From: Earliella scabrosa
Lineage: Eukaryota; Basidiomycota; Agaricomycetes; Polyporales; Polyporaceae
NCBI GenBank assembly: GCA_022605405.1
Contig: JABYQQ010000008.1
Coordinates: 1,922,001 to 1,986,000, forward strand
Reading direction: 5' to 3'
DNA: 64,000 nucleotides
Shown here one piece after another: positions 21,425 to 34,264 of this stretch (position 1 is its first letter; each line of letters begins with the position of its first letter). A model generated the notes under the pieces. It was not told where the DNA came from. It did not search any database and saw only the letters and a program-made list of their open reading frames with translations. Made by a program: the position numbers and the translations under genes.

Positions 21425-24400
21425 ATGTCGCTTCTCCAGCAGCCCATGTCTCCCCTGCTGGGGTCTAGCGCGGTCACACCTGTGGCGGCGCATCCAATCT
21501 TCTCATTCAACGCGAATCTCTGCTTCGCAGTGGGAATCCACCATGCGAATGCTCGGTGTGCACCGGCATTCCGACCCTGCGAACATACTCCAAGCACTCT
21601 CGCGTCTCTGACGTCTGCTTCTCCCAATCCTTCCCCTGCGTCCTCGCTTGAGCACTTCGAGCGAGCGTATGGCATCCAGATGATTGTCGCCAAATCCCTC
21701 GGTCTTCGTGCTCGCCTCGGTCTCATCTCTCGCCCGGTACTCACTCAGGAACCTCAGATTAGGTGCGTCTTACCCTCGTAGAATCGCGTGGCTCCGGCTC
21801 ACTCCTGTGCAGGATCCTCGCCACAACGGAAGATGTGACAAGCATTACCCCCATCACTCCCGCTTCGCAGATGCTCCCCACCACACCCGAAGGCGGGCAG
21901 TACATCCCCTACACCCTACACCGTCCACGCTTCGCCGCCGCCACACCTCCGCAGATCCAATGGCGCGCCACAGCCAATTCGGACTCGCCATGGACCGCAC
22001 ATCCTTCTCCACCAGACCTCCTGCAGCTATTCAATCCCCGCTTCCCAAAGTTCGATCAGGAGAACGTGATCCGCTCTCGCCGTCTAGCCTTACCTGCACC
22101 TGAAGTCAACTTGGGCTCCTCTCCCAGTCCCAATAGGCGGTCTCCCGCACGCTACCCCGCACTGATCAGCCCGATCGGCTCCCACAACATCTGGGCGCAG
22201 ACCGTTGACTCGGAGGACGTCGCACTACCCCCCATTGACAGCTCGAGAGCGTACAGAGGTCCGTCTTCGGACATGCGTCTGCCCTCGCCACACGAGCTCG
22301 CTCCTCAGCTATCCCGATCCCCATTCTACAACCACATCTTGCCGGAGCCTACAAGGTCTGTTCACGTCTTTGACAACGTCCCCATGCCCCCGACGCCGAG
22401 CTCTCCGTTCGAGAGCTGTAGGGTGTATCCCCCGATGACGCCGGAGACCTCGTCGCATCTCGTGCCTCCGACCCCGTGTGGTCCTATCGGCAGTGGCAGA
22501 CCGCGTAGTCCGTCCACTTTGCACATGAATGACATGCCTGGATCGCCCGCACCTGCACTTCATGTGCCGTTGACCCCTACGTATCTCGCCCCTCTCGGTT
22601 CGCCGTATGGTGCGATCGGTAATGGTCGACCTGGCGGGCCATCCGGAGCAAACCACAACAACGTCGACGTCAGTCCTAGCAGCCTGGCACCAGCGTTTGA
22701 TGCGCCGGTGTTCACTAGGTCTCCAAGTCCTGTACGACCTTGTGGCGTCTTCGGTGCGATCGGAAGTGGCAGACCTCGAGGTAGACCATCCCCGATGAAT
22801 GGACCCCTCAACATGGAATATCGGCGACAGGCTTCACCTGTGAAGCATTCGCGACTGGTCCCGGATCCTCCCAGCGACTCAGTAATACTGCATGCCCGTT
22901 TTGGTGCTGTTGCTCACGAACATCCTTCGATCGATCGCATCGCGAACGATCTGTACCCATCACCATTCGCCCTACACAGTCCGTTCGAGCTATGCAAGAA
23001 CGGCGGCACATCGGATGCGGACGCGGACGCGAGGGAGCCGAGTCGATCCAACGACGCCCTGTGGCCTGGCGTAGCTCTTACGCCGGCCTATCAGCCTCCA
23101 CCTCTGCACCCACCTGGGTTGCCGATTCCTTCCAGACTCCGGGACCGTCTTCCGCCCATGTACAAGTCGATTTGGCCTCCTTCAGCGCCCAAACGGCGTG
23201 CACTTGAACTGTCCCAGCAGCCGCCGACTGTCCTAGACCTGCCAGACGCGGTCGACCAGGGACCGCTCTCGCCTATAGACTGCGGGATCGCTCCCTTCGA
23301 CAACTCCGCTGGATTTGGGCAACCCATGAGGCAGGAGGTGCACGACTACCCTCCGCCGGCGCAGGTCCCATTCTGCGATCCATACAATGTCAACCGCAAG
23401 CGGTATCCGGACATGGTCGTGCGCGACACGATTATCTACAACGTGCTCGGCACGTTGGGGGAGGGCGGATTCGGGCGCGTGTTCCTCGCGGTGACGAACA
23501 AGCTTGAGTCCGTCGCGCTCAAGGTGGTGCACAAGCGGCGGTGTGACCAGTCTGGGAGCACACGCAGGACGATCGCGTTCGAGCGGAACTGCATGGCGCT
23601 CGCGGCTGAGGAGGGCCTCCCGTTCTGGATGCGGCTGCGCGAGGCTTGGGATGACGACCTCAACATCTACTTTGCAATGGTAAGTCCCAATGTCTTTGTA
23701 GCGAGCGAAGGATTCTGACAGTTGTCGCGACTTGATAGGATCCTTGTGTTGCGACGTTGAGGCAGCGGATTAACGAGGCGCGGAGAGGAATGTCCATGAG
23801 TAAACACGAGTTGAGGCTGGTCTGCGCAGAGATGGTGAGTCTACAATGTCTTATTGCGAGCTGCGAGATGACTGACCACAATGTATGGCAGCTCCTCGCG
23901 TTCCGCGACCTGCGCGACAGACAGGTCGTCCACTGCGACATCAAGCCGGACAACTTCCTGATCACGCACACTGGCAAGGTCGTCCTCTCGGACTTCGGCC
24001 TCGGGCACAGTCCGTCGCCTCGCCTCGACAAGAACGTCAAGGGCCGCGCAGCTCAGCTTGACACGGCTGGGTTCCTCAGATGGGAAGCTCCGTATTGGGG
24101 CGGCACGGACGCCTACACGGCTCCTGAAGTGAAGGACGAGAAACATTGTACACATGCGACGGACATCTGGAGCCTAGGAGTCGTGTTTCTGGAGCTCATG
24201 TGCACAAAATTCGACCCTCTGGGTGGCGTGCTGAAGACGGATTCAAATGCTCCTCCTTCGCAGTACCCAGGTGGGACGGCAGCATGGAGAGCAGTGACTC
24301 GGTCACAACGCCTCTCCTGGCTCGTGGACACGCAGGCTCCGTCATGGTTATCTACCCAAAGCCAGGAGTGGAGTATCTGCTCTGAAGTGAGTAGAGAAAG

Positions 24401-24827
24401 GACGATATGATGTGCTTGAACTCATCTCTTTGGGCTTGCAGATGATACTCCATCATACGACCACCTCCGTCGAGAAGCTCATGGGACACCCTTTCTTCGA
24501 AGGCCTTGACTTTGATGAGGTCTACGCAGGCTCCATAGCACGTGAGTAATCTCTTTTGAACGAGTCTTTGTGAACAGTCCTCACTCCGCGTTGCTACGAA
24601 TAGATGAACACCCGTCTGCGAACATCTCGCTCCAGATTGACGAAGAGTCACGAGACTTGACGTTCAAGGCATGGCACGTTCACCACAACTCCAACAACGC
24701 ACACGATCGTGGCTGTCGAGAGTCGCGGTTATCTGACCAGCGCGAGGGCGGCGCAAGACATGACCGCAGGTACAACGAGGATCTGCAGGTCCATATGTAT
24801 CTGTCCAACTTCGCTTGGCCTTCATGA
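21425..24827 (+). CDS. Serine/threonine protein kinase with long Pro-rich N-terminal region
   Basis: Exon 1 (21425-21762) starts MSLLQQPMSPLLGSS; an in-frame ATG also lies at 21359. Exon 2 starts at 21813 and encodes about 500 residues of Pro/Ser-rich, probably disordered sequence with three copies of an IGSGRP-like motif. The kinase domain follows with GTLGEGGFGRVF (Gly loop), VALKVVHKRR (catalytic Lys), HCDIKPDNFL (catalytic loop), SDFGLGH (DFG), YTAPEV (APE) and ATDIWSLGVVFLELM, spread over exons ending near 23679, 23834, 24386 and 24541. The catalytic loop is HCD rather than HRD, so it is a non-RD kinase. The activation segment is longer than usual. The C-terminus includes LMGHPFFEGLDFDEVY, as in AGC/CAMK-like fungal kinases. 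The stop is at 24825-24827. All core residues are present, so it should be active. Confidence 0.8.
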
Positions 24828-25098
24828 GCCCGACGCCCTGACGACTCTTTTACCACTGTCTTGACATATTACTGTGCTAGTAGTGTACTACATTGTAGGC
24901 TCTTTGATCGCGATCCGACTTGGTAATCAGCAACCACTGGCATCAGAGCGCTCAGCAACTATGTCACGGATAATGCCGACCCGTGGGCTGTACAGTTCGT
25001 TCTTTCTTCCTGAGGCTCCCACCACCACTATCACCTCCCGCATCGCAGGTCAGCTCTATTCTTCAGCCCGTCAGTGCATCAGCTAATCATCAGCTAGT

Positions 25099-27603
25099 AT
25101 GATGACCTCCAGGCCCCCGATTCCGATTGAGGTGGCCGAGCAAATCATCGATCAACTCGTCGATGACCGCTCTTCCCTCCGCAGCTGTGCGCTCGTGTGC
25201 GATGGATGGCTGCCTCGATCCCGAGCCCACCTGTTCCGCGAAATTGAAATCACGGCTCTCCAGCAGTTGTACTCGCTTGTTCAGGCACTCAGCACTACAC
25301 CCTCCCTGGGCGTCCTGATCCAGGTGATATGTGTGTACATAGTCCCTGATGCGGCTACAGGCCCGGTGCGCCAAACCCACGACAGTGCTCTGGTACTTCT
25401 ACTACCCCTTGGGCTTCCCAACCTGAAGAGCTGGCGAATCAAGGGGACATCCCATCGCCGGTCCTGTCTATCAACTCGGGCGAGCATGCTCATGGCATTG
25501 GGTCGCGTCTCAATCATACAAGAGCTCCATTTGATCAAGTTGACATTCTCCACACTCATGCCGCTCTCCAGAATTCTTCTGGCATTCCCGGGTCTGCGCA
25601 CTTTGGAGTTAAGAGAAATTCACGTTGATATCATGGGACCATGCTGTGAATGGATCCGCACCCGGCTAACAGATCACCTTCATGTACGAGCTCTTCGTGT
25701 GAGTGTCCTTATTCCCCTTCTACGCTCTGATTGAGATAGTAAAAAACAATAGCTAGAGTATCGCGTACCAAATTCCGCTCCGCGACTACTCATGGAGACG
25801 ATGTGCTCCTCAGTTGAAGACCTCACCCTTGGGATTCTAACCGATCTCATGAATCATGCCGGTGCTTGTGAGCTATTCATTACGGTATATTGCGATCACC
25901 GAATATCTTTCTAACCCATGATCAGGGGATATCTGTTCGCCGCTTGTGTCTCTCGGTCGCTTCACCCAACTTTCCTCCCTTACTGTCCTTCTCATCTCCA
26001 GATTCGTCCAGCCCTATTATCTTCTACCATTCTACATCGATCATATTCTCCGACGTGACCTCCCACCGGGGCTCAAAAGACTTCGGATAGACCTTCGACA
26101 TTTCTCTCCTTTTGTGCTGAACCTTTCCCTCACCGATCCCATAACCATTCCTGTCGCAGAGTGGATGGAACTGGATCAAGTGATAAGATACACTGGTGCA
26201 TTGTGCCGCCACCTCGAGCCCATAGTGATATCCCTTCCAGAGGCAAAGCCTGGAATTACGAAGGCGTGGACCTCTGCTCTGCCCGGCTTACTTCCGACTT
26301 CTACGAAAGCTGCCTTGTACACTGTACCTCAGATAATTGGTACGTGGGATCTCATCAGACATCGAAGCTGGTGCTAACATTTGCTTGGACAGCAGATCGG
26401 TCTCCTTATGACTGTCGTCTGCACGGTCCCATCAACATGCTATCATTGTCATTTTCCGGGAATCTAGTCGCTATTGGGTCTGCCCTAGATGTCCAGTTTT
26501 GGGATACCGATCTGCAAGCTCAACGGAGTGGTGCGGGGTGCACCTACAAACTCGGAAATTCGGTAATTGGCGCTGTGTTTTCCTCCGAGAGCTTTGGATA
26601 CCTTGTCATCGCGATAGTCGGAATGTCACATAGCGGCGCTAGGCGCACTCTCATCAACTCCCTGGATCTTAACCGATACAGTCCTCCACCGGGCGGGGCA
26701 GTTGGACTACCGGTTTGCGTGTACCGGGAATTCCAGTCGGCCATCCTCACACATCTCTGCTATTCCTCCTCTAAAGTCATGTACATGAGGGAGGACGGCG
26801 AGACCCGGGTGCTTGACTTGCGGAGTCGGCAATTTTCCAACTGTCACTGCTCGATACCCAGCCAAGGTGTCTCGCAACTACGCGGGGGCGCTTTTGCCGT
26901 GTCTTCGGACGAGTGGCACTGGGTCGCGGACTGGCATAGACCTGGAACAATGCTCGTCTGGAACCTTGTATTCGAGGTCCCCAGCGTGATTTGGAAATAC
27001 GCCCTCCCCACTCAACACGACTTTGATCACGAGGAGGTGCTCGCGACGACATTCCATTCGCAGAACACCGCTCTACTTGCGGTCACGAACCGCAGCATGA
27101 TCTGGTCCTGGGACGTCGCGACGGGTAGACCGCTCCACCGTCCAGTGCGGCTTCGTGCCTCTCTGGATTCCAAACGCATCACGTTCTCCAGGACGGGAAT
27201 GCGCCTTGGGTGGATCAGCGACGACTCGTCAGGGCTGAGCCGTGCAGGCCCAGACATCTCGCCGTTCATGACCGTTCTCGACTTGTCAACCGCGACGAAT
27301 CCGGGCCAACTCATTCGGCTCCACGGTCACGCCGCTCCCATCCTCGCATTCGCATTCTCGTCCGATGGACACATCGTAGCCACCGCGTCCGCGGATCATA
27401 CCGTTCGGCTCTGGAGGACCCGAGACGGGACGTGTCTCGAGACACTCACCGAGCACAAAGCGCCTGTGACACAAGTCGCCATCTCGGTCAACGGAAAGGT
27501 CCTCGCCTCTGGCGCTGAGGATGGGACCGTGCGGATTCGACAGATGGAGCGAGTTATGCTAGGAGAAGAAGAGAATTCGTACGATCATGAATGGAACATT
27601 TAG
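25099..27603 (+). CDS. F-box protein fused to a C-terminal WD40 region
   Basis: The N-terminus MMTSRPPIPIEVAEQIIDQL with CALVCDGWLPRSRAHLFREI is a basidiomycete F-box-like start. Exon 1 ends at about 25698, exon 2 (LEYRVPNSAPRLLMETMC) and exon 3 (GDICSPLVSLGRFTQLSSL) follow in phase. An intron with donor GTACGTG, a CTAAC branch site and acceptor GGACAG (about 26341-26392) then joins PQII to ADRSPYDCRLHGPINML. The last exon runs to TAG at 27603. It holds WD-type repeats: LHGHAAPILAFAFSSDGH with TASADHTVRLW is canonical, HKAPVTQVAISVNGKVLASG is good, and earlier ones are degenerate. F-box/WD40 proteins recruit substrates to SCF ligases. If that intron is not used, the F-box part ends at TAA 26375 and the WD40 part needs its own start. 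Confidence 0.7.
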
Positions 27604-28167
27604 TTGAGTCGGCCCATTGAGAACGAAGTACGCTGGGACTATTTGTGAGTACCGCCAAAGTTCTGTTCACCGCTTACTTACAGCCCTGGCAGCACGCTTT
27701 TGGATGCTGCCCTAGTCCTGAATCTCCCTTTCGACAACATCACGCTCTCTGTGCTTTCTACACCGTACTCTGGACATCAGCAGATGTTCTGCGAGATGAT
27801 GCTCATCTACATACTTCTTATACTTACACTCTCTTCTCACCAGCAGATACTCATATTTGTGTGCTGCTTCCAATATTACCTCGGTATTAACATCACAGTA
27901 ATTGAGATTGATATTGCTCCATGACTCACCGCTAGCGGAACCTCTCGAGCTAGTACGAAGATAGACAGAGGGCGACGTTGCCAGTCCTCAGTCAACTTTG
28001 GCGTCTAGGCCACGTGGGACGTGTTGCTTGCGTTTGTTTGGCGCTAATGACCCACGTCGCGTCGCGTCTCGGTTTTGTCTTCTCAACCATCCTCCTCATC
28101 CTCTCTTACATTCTGCCTTGGCGTTGGACATCCGCTTTCCACTTGCGACTACATACGACTTCTCGGT
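27604..28167. other. Intergenic region
   Basis: Lies between the F-box/WD40 stop and the RAD7 start. It should contain the terminator of the first and the promoter of the second. Open frames here carry no motif. Confidence 0.45.
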
Positions 28168-30327
28168 ATGAGTCGTCGAAACAATGTTCGAGGGCCCACC
28201 TCCGCACTGACAGAGTTTCTACGGGCAAGTGTCCTCATGGCACAACCTCTGACCCGCAGGCTGAGTATAGTCACCTTCACAGGAATCTGGGATCACACCT
28301 ACCACTATTGCGCGCAGGGCGCAGACTCGCCAAGCTCAGGCAGCAGCGGCACAACCTGCCGCTGGGCCCAGTAACCAGCCGCAGCAGGATGGGGATGTAG
28401 ATATGGGCGAGGAACAAGCACCTCTGGTACGTCTTCTGTCAGTTCGTATCTGCTCCGTGTCCAACAAGACCTCAGGCCGCAGACGGCTACGCGTCGGACA
28501 ATCTGGACGAGCCTGAGGAAGCGCCCGCACCGAAGAAGCGCAAGCAGAGCAAAGCTGCAGAAGCGAAGCAGAAGGAGAAAGAGAAGGCCAAGGCGAAGAA
28601 GAAGGCAAAGAAGGGAGACGATGACGACGATTACGAGGATAGCGACCAGGATCCGTACTCTGCGTTGTCGAAGATGTGGAAGGGCGACTTACCGAAGCCT
28701 CCTGTCGGCAGCTTTGAGGACTGTGTGAGGTGCAAGAAGCAGTTCACTGTGGTACGTCCTTCATGTTATGACTCAAGCCGCCCCGAATGACCCCTGAGCC
28801 GGGCCTCAGACGAAGTATACCATGGCGGCAAACCCACCCCCTGGCTGGTTGTGCCACATATGTGCCAAGTCCTCTGGTGCCGATCCCTTCAAGAAACCCG
28901 CCGCGCCTAGGAAACGTAAGGCTCCCGCAGAGAAGCGCAACGTCGTCAATTACGAAGAGCGTCGCTTCCCGAGCCTTGCCTCTATATGTATCGACGTGCG
29001 TCCAACAAGAACCTGACGTCCGTTCGTCAGTTGATGATGGTAATCACAGGTCATCAGCAAACATATCGACGATGTCGAGGCACTGGGCGATATCGGTACG
29101 ATGAATGTAGATGAGATCTCAAAAGCTCTGGCCAAGAGCAGGCGCCTGTACGTAAGGTCGTCGCTCTCTTGCTATTCTAGCTGACGCCGTATCAGCAATC
29201 CGGAGAATGCGATCTTGTTCTACGACATCGAAAACGAGCGTCTCACCCTCTACGATGTTACTAGTATGTCTCTATGTCACCTGCGGCGATCAGACACTGA
29301 CCACGACATCAGATCTTACTCCTCCAGCCCTCTGCACGCTAGCATCGCTGAATCCCAACCTCACCAACTTGCGTCTCGACTTTTGTGGTCGTATGGACGA
29401 CACGGTCGCGAGCGCATGGGCAGCTGCATTGCCCAATCTCAAGCGGATCGAACTCCTAGGGCCCTTCCTTGTGCGGGCCCCTGCGTGGCAAACGTTCTTC
29501 CGCGCACATCCTGGGCTTGAAGGCTTCCTCATCACGCAAAGCCCCCGCTTCGACATCGAGTGTATGCGTGTCCTCGTCGAGAATTGTGCGAACCTCAAGG
29601 AACTCAGACTCAAAGAGGTCGGCCTGCTATCCGACGAATTCCTGGAGTGCCTCAAGCCCCTCGGTGGTCAACTCACTTATCTAGACCTCTCGTATCCAGG
29701 CAAGGATGACGCACTGACTGAGCGTGCGCTTATCGACTTCCTTGAGGTCGTGGGCGGGACACTCGACCACCTTGACCTGTCCGGAAACGTGGACATCACA
29801 GACGCCGTGCTCTTCCAAGGCATCAAGCCGCACGTCTTGAGTCTGTCGTCACTCGTGCTCGCGAACACCCCGGAGCTGACGGATGCGGGCGTGGGTGAGT
29901 TCTTCGGCAACTGGAAGGCGCCGAGCCTCTCTGCGCTCGACATGTCGCGCAACGACCTGCTGGCGGACGCGGCGCTGAAGGCGCTCGTCGCGCACTCCGG
30001 CGCGGACCTGACGCACCTGAACATCAACGGCTGGAAGAGCGTGTCGGAAGATGCGCTCAAGCTCATCCCGCGCACCGCGACGGCGCTCAAGAAGCTGGAC
30101 GTGGGCTGGTGTCGCGCGGTGGACGACTGGTTCGTCAAGAGCGTGTTGGAGCGCTGTGAGGATATCGAAGAGATCAAGGTGTTTGGATGCGGACACTTGA
30201 CGGAGAATTGCGCGCGTAAGGTCCGTGTATCGCCATTCATCGTCTCGAAGACAACATACTAACCGCGCTTCCCTTTGCTCGTTACTAAATCCAGAGGGGC
30301 GTCAGCATGCTAGGGCTTGAGTACTGA
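28168..30327 (+). CDS. RAD7: RAD7-type nucleotide excision repair protein (Zn finger + LRR)
   Basis: Damage-recognition subunit of global-genome repair; in yeast Rad7 works with Rad16 and in a cullin ligase. Exon 1 (28168-28224) reads MSRRNNVRGPTSALTEFLR, the usual family start. It joins across a GC-AG intron to ESGITPTTIARRAQTR and then a PAAGPSNQPQQDGDVDMG linker. Next come acidic and Lys-rich stretches (PKKRKQ, a likely nuclear signal) and a C2C2 finger (CVRCKKQF ... GWLCHICAK). Then YEERRFPSLASICID, VISKHIDDVEALGDIG and leucine-rich repeats such as LTNLRLDFCGRMDD, LTYLDLSYPG, LDHLDLSGNVDIT and LKKLDVGWCRAVDD. A final short intron (GTCCGT...ATCCAG) restores the C-terminus KRGVSMLGLEY with TGA at 30325. 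Several small introns all keep phase. High confidence in identity. Confidence 0.92.
28225..28282 (+). other. GC-AG intron in RAD7
   Basis: Intron 1 of the RAD7 gene, 58 nt. The exon ends CTACGG and the intron begins GCAAGT and ends CACAG. Removal joins FLR to ESGIT in phase 0, restoring the conserved family N-terminus. There is no GT donor that would do this. The GCAAGT context is the strong consensus expected of functional GC donors. Confidence 0.8.
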
Positions 30328-31763
30328 GTCGTCGACTGTTTGACTCCACTTCACGCACTGATGATGTCACCGGTTCATATGTTGTTGTTGCTACTTCCAT
30401 AGACTGATCTACGCTTGTATCCATTGACCATGCTTGCTATGCAATCGTTCTGCGATTCAGCTGTTCTGAGAGCCCATGCGATCCCGAGACCCGTCACAGA
30501 AGGTGCGTCTTCCTCCTGTCCACAGCGAAGATGACTCACGTAGCCCCGTTGATCCCTAGACGACGGAATCCGGCGTTTTATTACTTCTTACCGGTGACTA
30601 CTTCGGAAATCGGACTGATCACCTCCAAGATGGCGATCCAAGTCTCCTGCGCTCCGGATGCGTTTTGCCACTTGCGGCCATCGTTGCCCGAGTGCACACT
30701 CGACGATGTATGTCCATATTCGCGGACGCAGCGTTCACGCAACAGTATCCTCGGCGCTTAGTATGTGCCGCCGACCGTCGAGGGGCACGCGGAACCCCGG
30801 CATGTGTGCTCGAACGCAGCCCTTGTCATGCCGTCAAGGAAGCTCTTGGATGTGATTGAGTTCCATGCCGCCGGGACGTCGTCTATCAGTGTCGCTTGCT
30901 GGTACGTGCTCCCAGCGCGCCGTCTTTGGCAGGTGCTCATTGTACCCTACTATGCAGACATGCTTCCAGTTCTGACTGCAGGAGGTCAGTGAGTGCTCCC
31001 TATCGACTGAGATCCTGTCGCACGGCCGATGATTGTATCCCGTCTACGGCAGGTGTTGAGCCATGTAGCCTTACTATCCCCACGTTCGATTCACGATGCT
31101 CTACCACGCAATACTCTGGAACTTTCCCGGCGCAGTGCATCGCCTCCGCCCTCCGGTACGGAAGATACGCGGCTGAACGCACGAACTTCGCGGTCCTCCC
31201 CGTTCCGCCAACGCACGAAAAAGCAACGTATGCGGGGTTAGTGAGGTGGCGGTGACGCATCTACTATGCTCTCCGACGAACGGACAACTTGCTGAAACCC
31301 GAAGTCCCGATAGGACCCAAAAAAGGGATTACCTCAGACGACGAACATGCCGCGAGTCAATTCATCGGGCGTCGATCCACAATAGCCACGTCCTTACGAC
31401 AAACGACAGCTGAGGCGCTTCTGCGGACATTAACCGACCACTGCGGTCACACGCCTCCTTCTTTCTTCTCCCTTCGCCAATCACGGGTTGGCAGACGAAT
31501 TCGAGCGTTCGCATGCATGCAATCCATGTCAGATCCCACTGGTAATGAACCGCCGCGATTCCGCCCGGACCGACCGACACGGATGGGTCACAGCGTCCAG
31601 TAGTTCATGGATTGACGTTTTACGGCAGTTGACGGTGTCTCAAGGGAGATATATAGGACCGGACGGACTTCGGGGTGGGTACTCACCATACTCACCTTCT
31701 ACTGCCTGTTCTCGCACCCTACAACCTTCGCCTCTGCAACCTTAGTTTGTCTTACCCAGCATC
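30328..31763. other. Intergenic region, possible relic; P450 promoter
   Basis: No complete gene. A plus-strand segment at about 30765-30905 (RHVCSNAALVMPSRKLLDVI) and one near 30610-30760 look weakly coding but are interrupted and unidentified. The 3' part holds the P450 promoter, with a GATATATAGG box at 31648-31657, about 107 bp before the ATG. Confidence 0.4.
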
Positions 31764-34114
31764 ATGGCTCTCCTGGCCGTCGGCGCTGCAGCCGTCGTGG
31801 CATTCGTGCTGTGGAGGCTGTTCAGCAACTACATCGTACGCTCTCCACTGGACAATATCCCTGGTCCGCCGCGAGCATCGTTCTGGGCAGGTGAGCATTG
31901 CGCGACATCAATCTAGGACACCCTCTGAATCTGACCCTCTCAACAGGCGACGTGCTCAAGCTGCTGAGCCAGCAGCACTGGGAGTTCGCACGCGAACTGA
32001 TTGAGACGTATGGTCCTGTGGCGAAACTGCACAACTTTTTCGGAGTACGTGATATGCTCATCTGGACGCTAAATGTATCCATGACTGGCTCACCTCGGAC
32101 TTCGTTAGGCAAAGGTGCTGCATGTTTACGACACGAAGGCGCTTCACAGCATCTTCGTGAAGGACCAGGATTCCTACTATAGGGGACATGCGCAGATCAG
32201 GTATGCGTGGTGTCACCGCCTTCCCATAATCTGGGACATTTATCATTGCGCCAATGCAGCTTGTCGAAGATTCTGCTCGGGCCTGGCGTATTTGCGACAT
32301 ATGGCGCGCCTCACAGGAAGCAGCGGAAGATGCTGAACCCAGTCTTCTCGACTGCGCACATGCGCAACCTCACGCCGTTGTTCTATGATATCACTGATAA
32401 GGTGGGTAGCTACTGCGGGCACTCCTCTCGTTGACGACTGCTCAGGCTTTTGGCTTTAGCTGAGGATTGCAATCGAGACCCGTGTGAAGGACGGCCCGCG
32501 AGAGCTCGATATTCTCGGTTGGATGGGGCGCACAGCCCTCGAACTGATCGGCCAAGGCGGTCTCGGACACTCTTTCGATCCTCTCATCGCGGAGTCGCGC
32601 GACGAGTATACCGAGGCAGTGAAGGCGATGGTGTACGTAGCTCGTCCACCCGTGCTGCATCTCTCGTGTCTGTCTCTCTGACCCATCACATAGCCCGGCG
32701 TTCTCAACGATCCCGTGGGTCAGAGTGTTTTCTCCTTACTTCAAATACTTCGGTCCGGCGTGGTTGCGGCGCATGCTCGTCAACTTGGTTCCGGTTCCGG
32801 CGGTCCATAATGTGAAGCGCATCCTCGACACCGTGCACGCTCGGTCGGTGGAGATCCTGAACGCGAAACGAGCTGCGATTCAGCGGGGGGATCAGGAGAT
32901 CTTGCATATGGTGGGGGAGGGGAAGGACGTGATGAGTATCCTGCGTTGGTGTTCCTCTTCCTCACAGTGATCCAAGACTGATCGTTGATTACCATCAGTC
33001 AAGGCGAACCTGATGGCTCAGGACGAGGACAAGCTCCCTGACGACGAGCTGCTAGCGCAAATGACGTGAGTAGCAGCTGTGACCCTCGTCCATGGTCGCT
33101 TATTGTGCCTTCGCAGGTCGTTCATCCTTGCCGGGGTCGACACCACGTCCAACTCGCTCTCGCGCATCCTCCACTTGCTGGCCGAGAACCCGGACGTCCA
33201 GGAGAAGCTTCGCAAGGAAATTCACGAGGCCGAGGAGCGATACAGCAAGGTCATCCCGTACGACGAGCTCTCACAGCTCCCATACCTCGACGCGATCTGC
33301 CGCGAGACACTCCGCGTGTAAGTGCCCAGAAGGGTCATTCTATAACATGACTCACAATTTCCTCTGTAGGCACGCCCCGGTCAATCTCTCGGCTAGACAG
33401 TAAGCATCCCTCGAGTGTGCTCCAGTCCTCTGTCATAATTGCTCACCCGCTGGCGCTGCTCTCAGGGCACTGACAGACACGGTGCTCCCGCTTGCAGAGC
33501 CAATTCGCGGCGTAGACGGCAAGATGATGACCGAGATCCCGATTCCGAAGGGCACTTTCTTCTTCCTCAACCTTCGCGCGTGCAACACGAACAAGGCGCT
33601 TTGGGGCGAGGACGCGCTCGAGTGGAAGCCCGAGCGATGGCTCAAGCCGCTGCCCCGCACGGTCGAAGATGCCCGCATCCCTGGCATCTATGCGAACCTG
33701 TACGTGTAGTTGATTTGCATTGTTGGCTTACTGGAAACTAACGGTGATCTTACATAGGATGACGTTCATTAGCGGTGGACACTCGTGCATGTACGTAGCA
33801 AATCACTGTGTCTGGTGCACATAGCCGTGAATACTGACACCTCCTTCCTCCTTCCTCGACACGCAGTGGTTTCAAGTTCTCGCAGCTCGAGATGAGTGAG
33901 TGGTCGCAATCGCCCTTCCATGTGAGGATTCCGCTGATAGCGCGACCCTGCATCATCAGAGGTCGTCCTCTCGGTCCTGATCTCGTCCTTCAAGTTCGAG
34001 CTTTCGGAGAAGCCTATCTTTTGGAACTTCGCTGGTATCGCGTACCCGGCGCTCAGCAAAGAGAGCAGGAGGCCGGAGATGCACCTGAAAGTCTCCCTTG
34101 CGCGAGGAGCATGA
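31764..34114 (+). CDS. Cytochrome P450 monooxygenase
   Basis: Membrane-anchored haem monooxygenase that works with NADPH-P450 reductase at the ER. The start MALLAVGAAAVVAFVLWRLF is an N-terminal anchor, followed by the Pro hinge NIPGPPRASFW. About a dozen exons join in phase. Seen in order: KQRKMLNPVFSTAHMRNL (helix C region), AGVDTTSN (helix I oxygen-activation motif), ETLR (the ExxR motif), WKPERW (PERF motif) and FISGGHSCIGFKFSQLEM (haem loop with the axial Cys). The usual Arg two residues before the Cys is His here. The C-terminal exon ends SLARGA at TGA 34112-34114. Length, about 530 residues, is normal. Family resemblance is to basidiomycete clans of CYP5144/5150 kind, but I cannot assign one. 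Substrate unknown; xenobiotic or secondary metabolism is likely. Confidence 0.9.
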
Positions 34115-34264
34115 CGGCCATCGGTTAGTTGACTCATTCCAGATCCCTCCTTGCTCCGCGCCTCTTCATATGGACTTTTGGACTTTGCTGTATCGGTTCG
34201 GTGCACGCGCGTCGCCACATTCTCTTATCACCAATGCAATCACCACTCTCTACTCGTTGGCATC

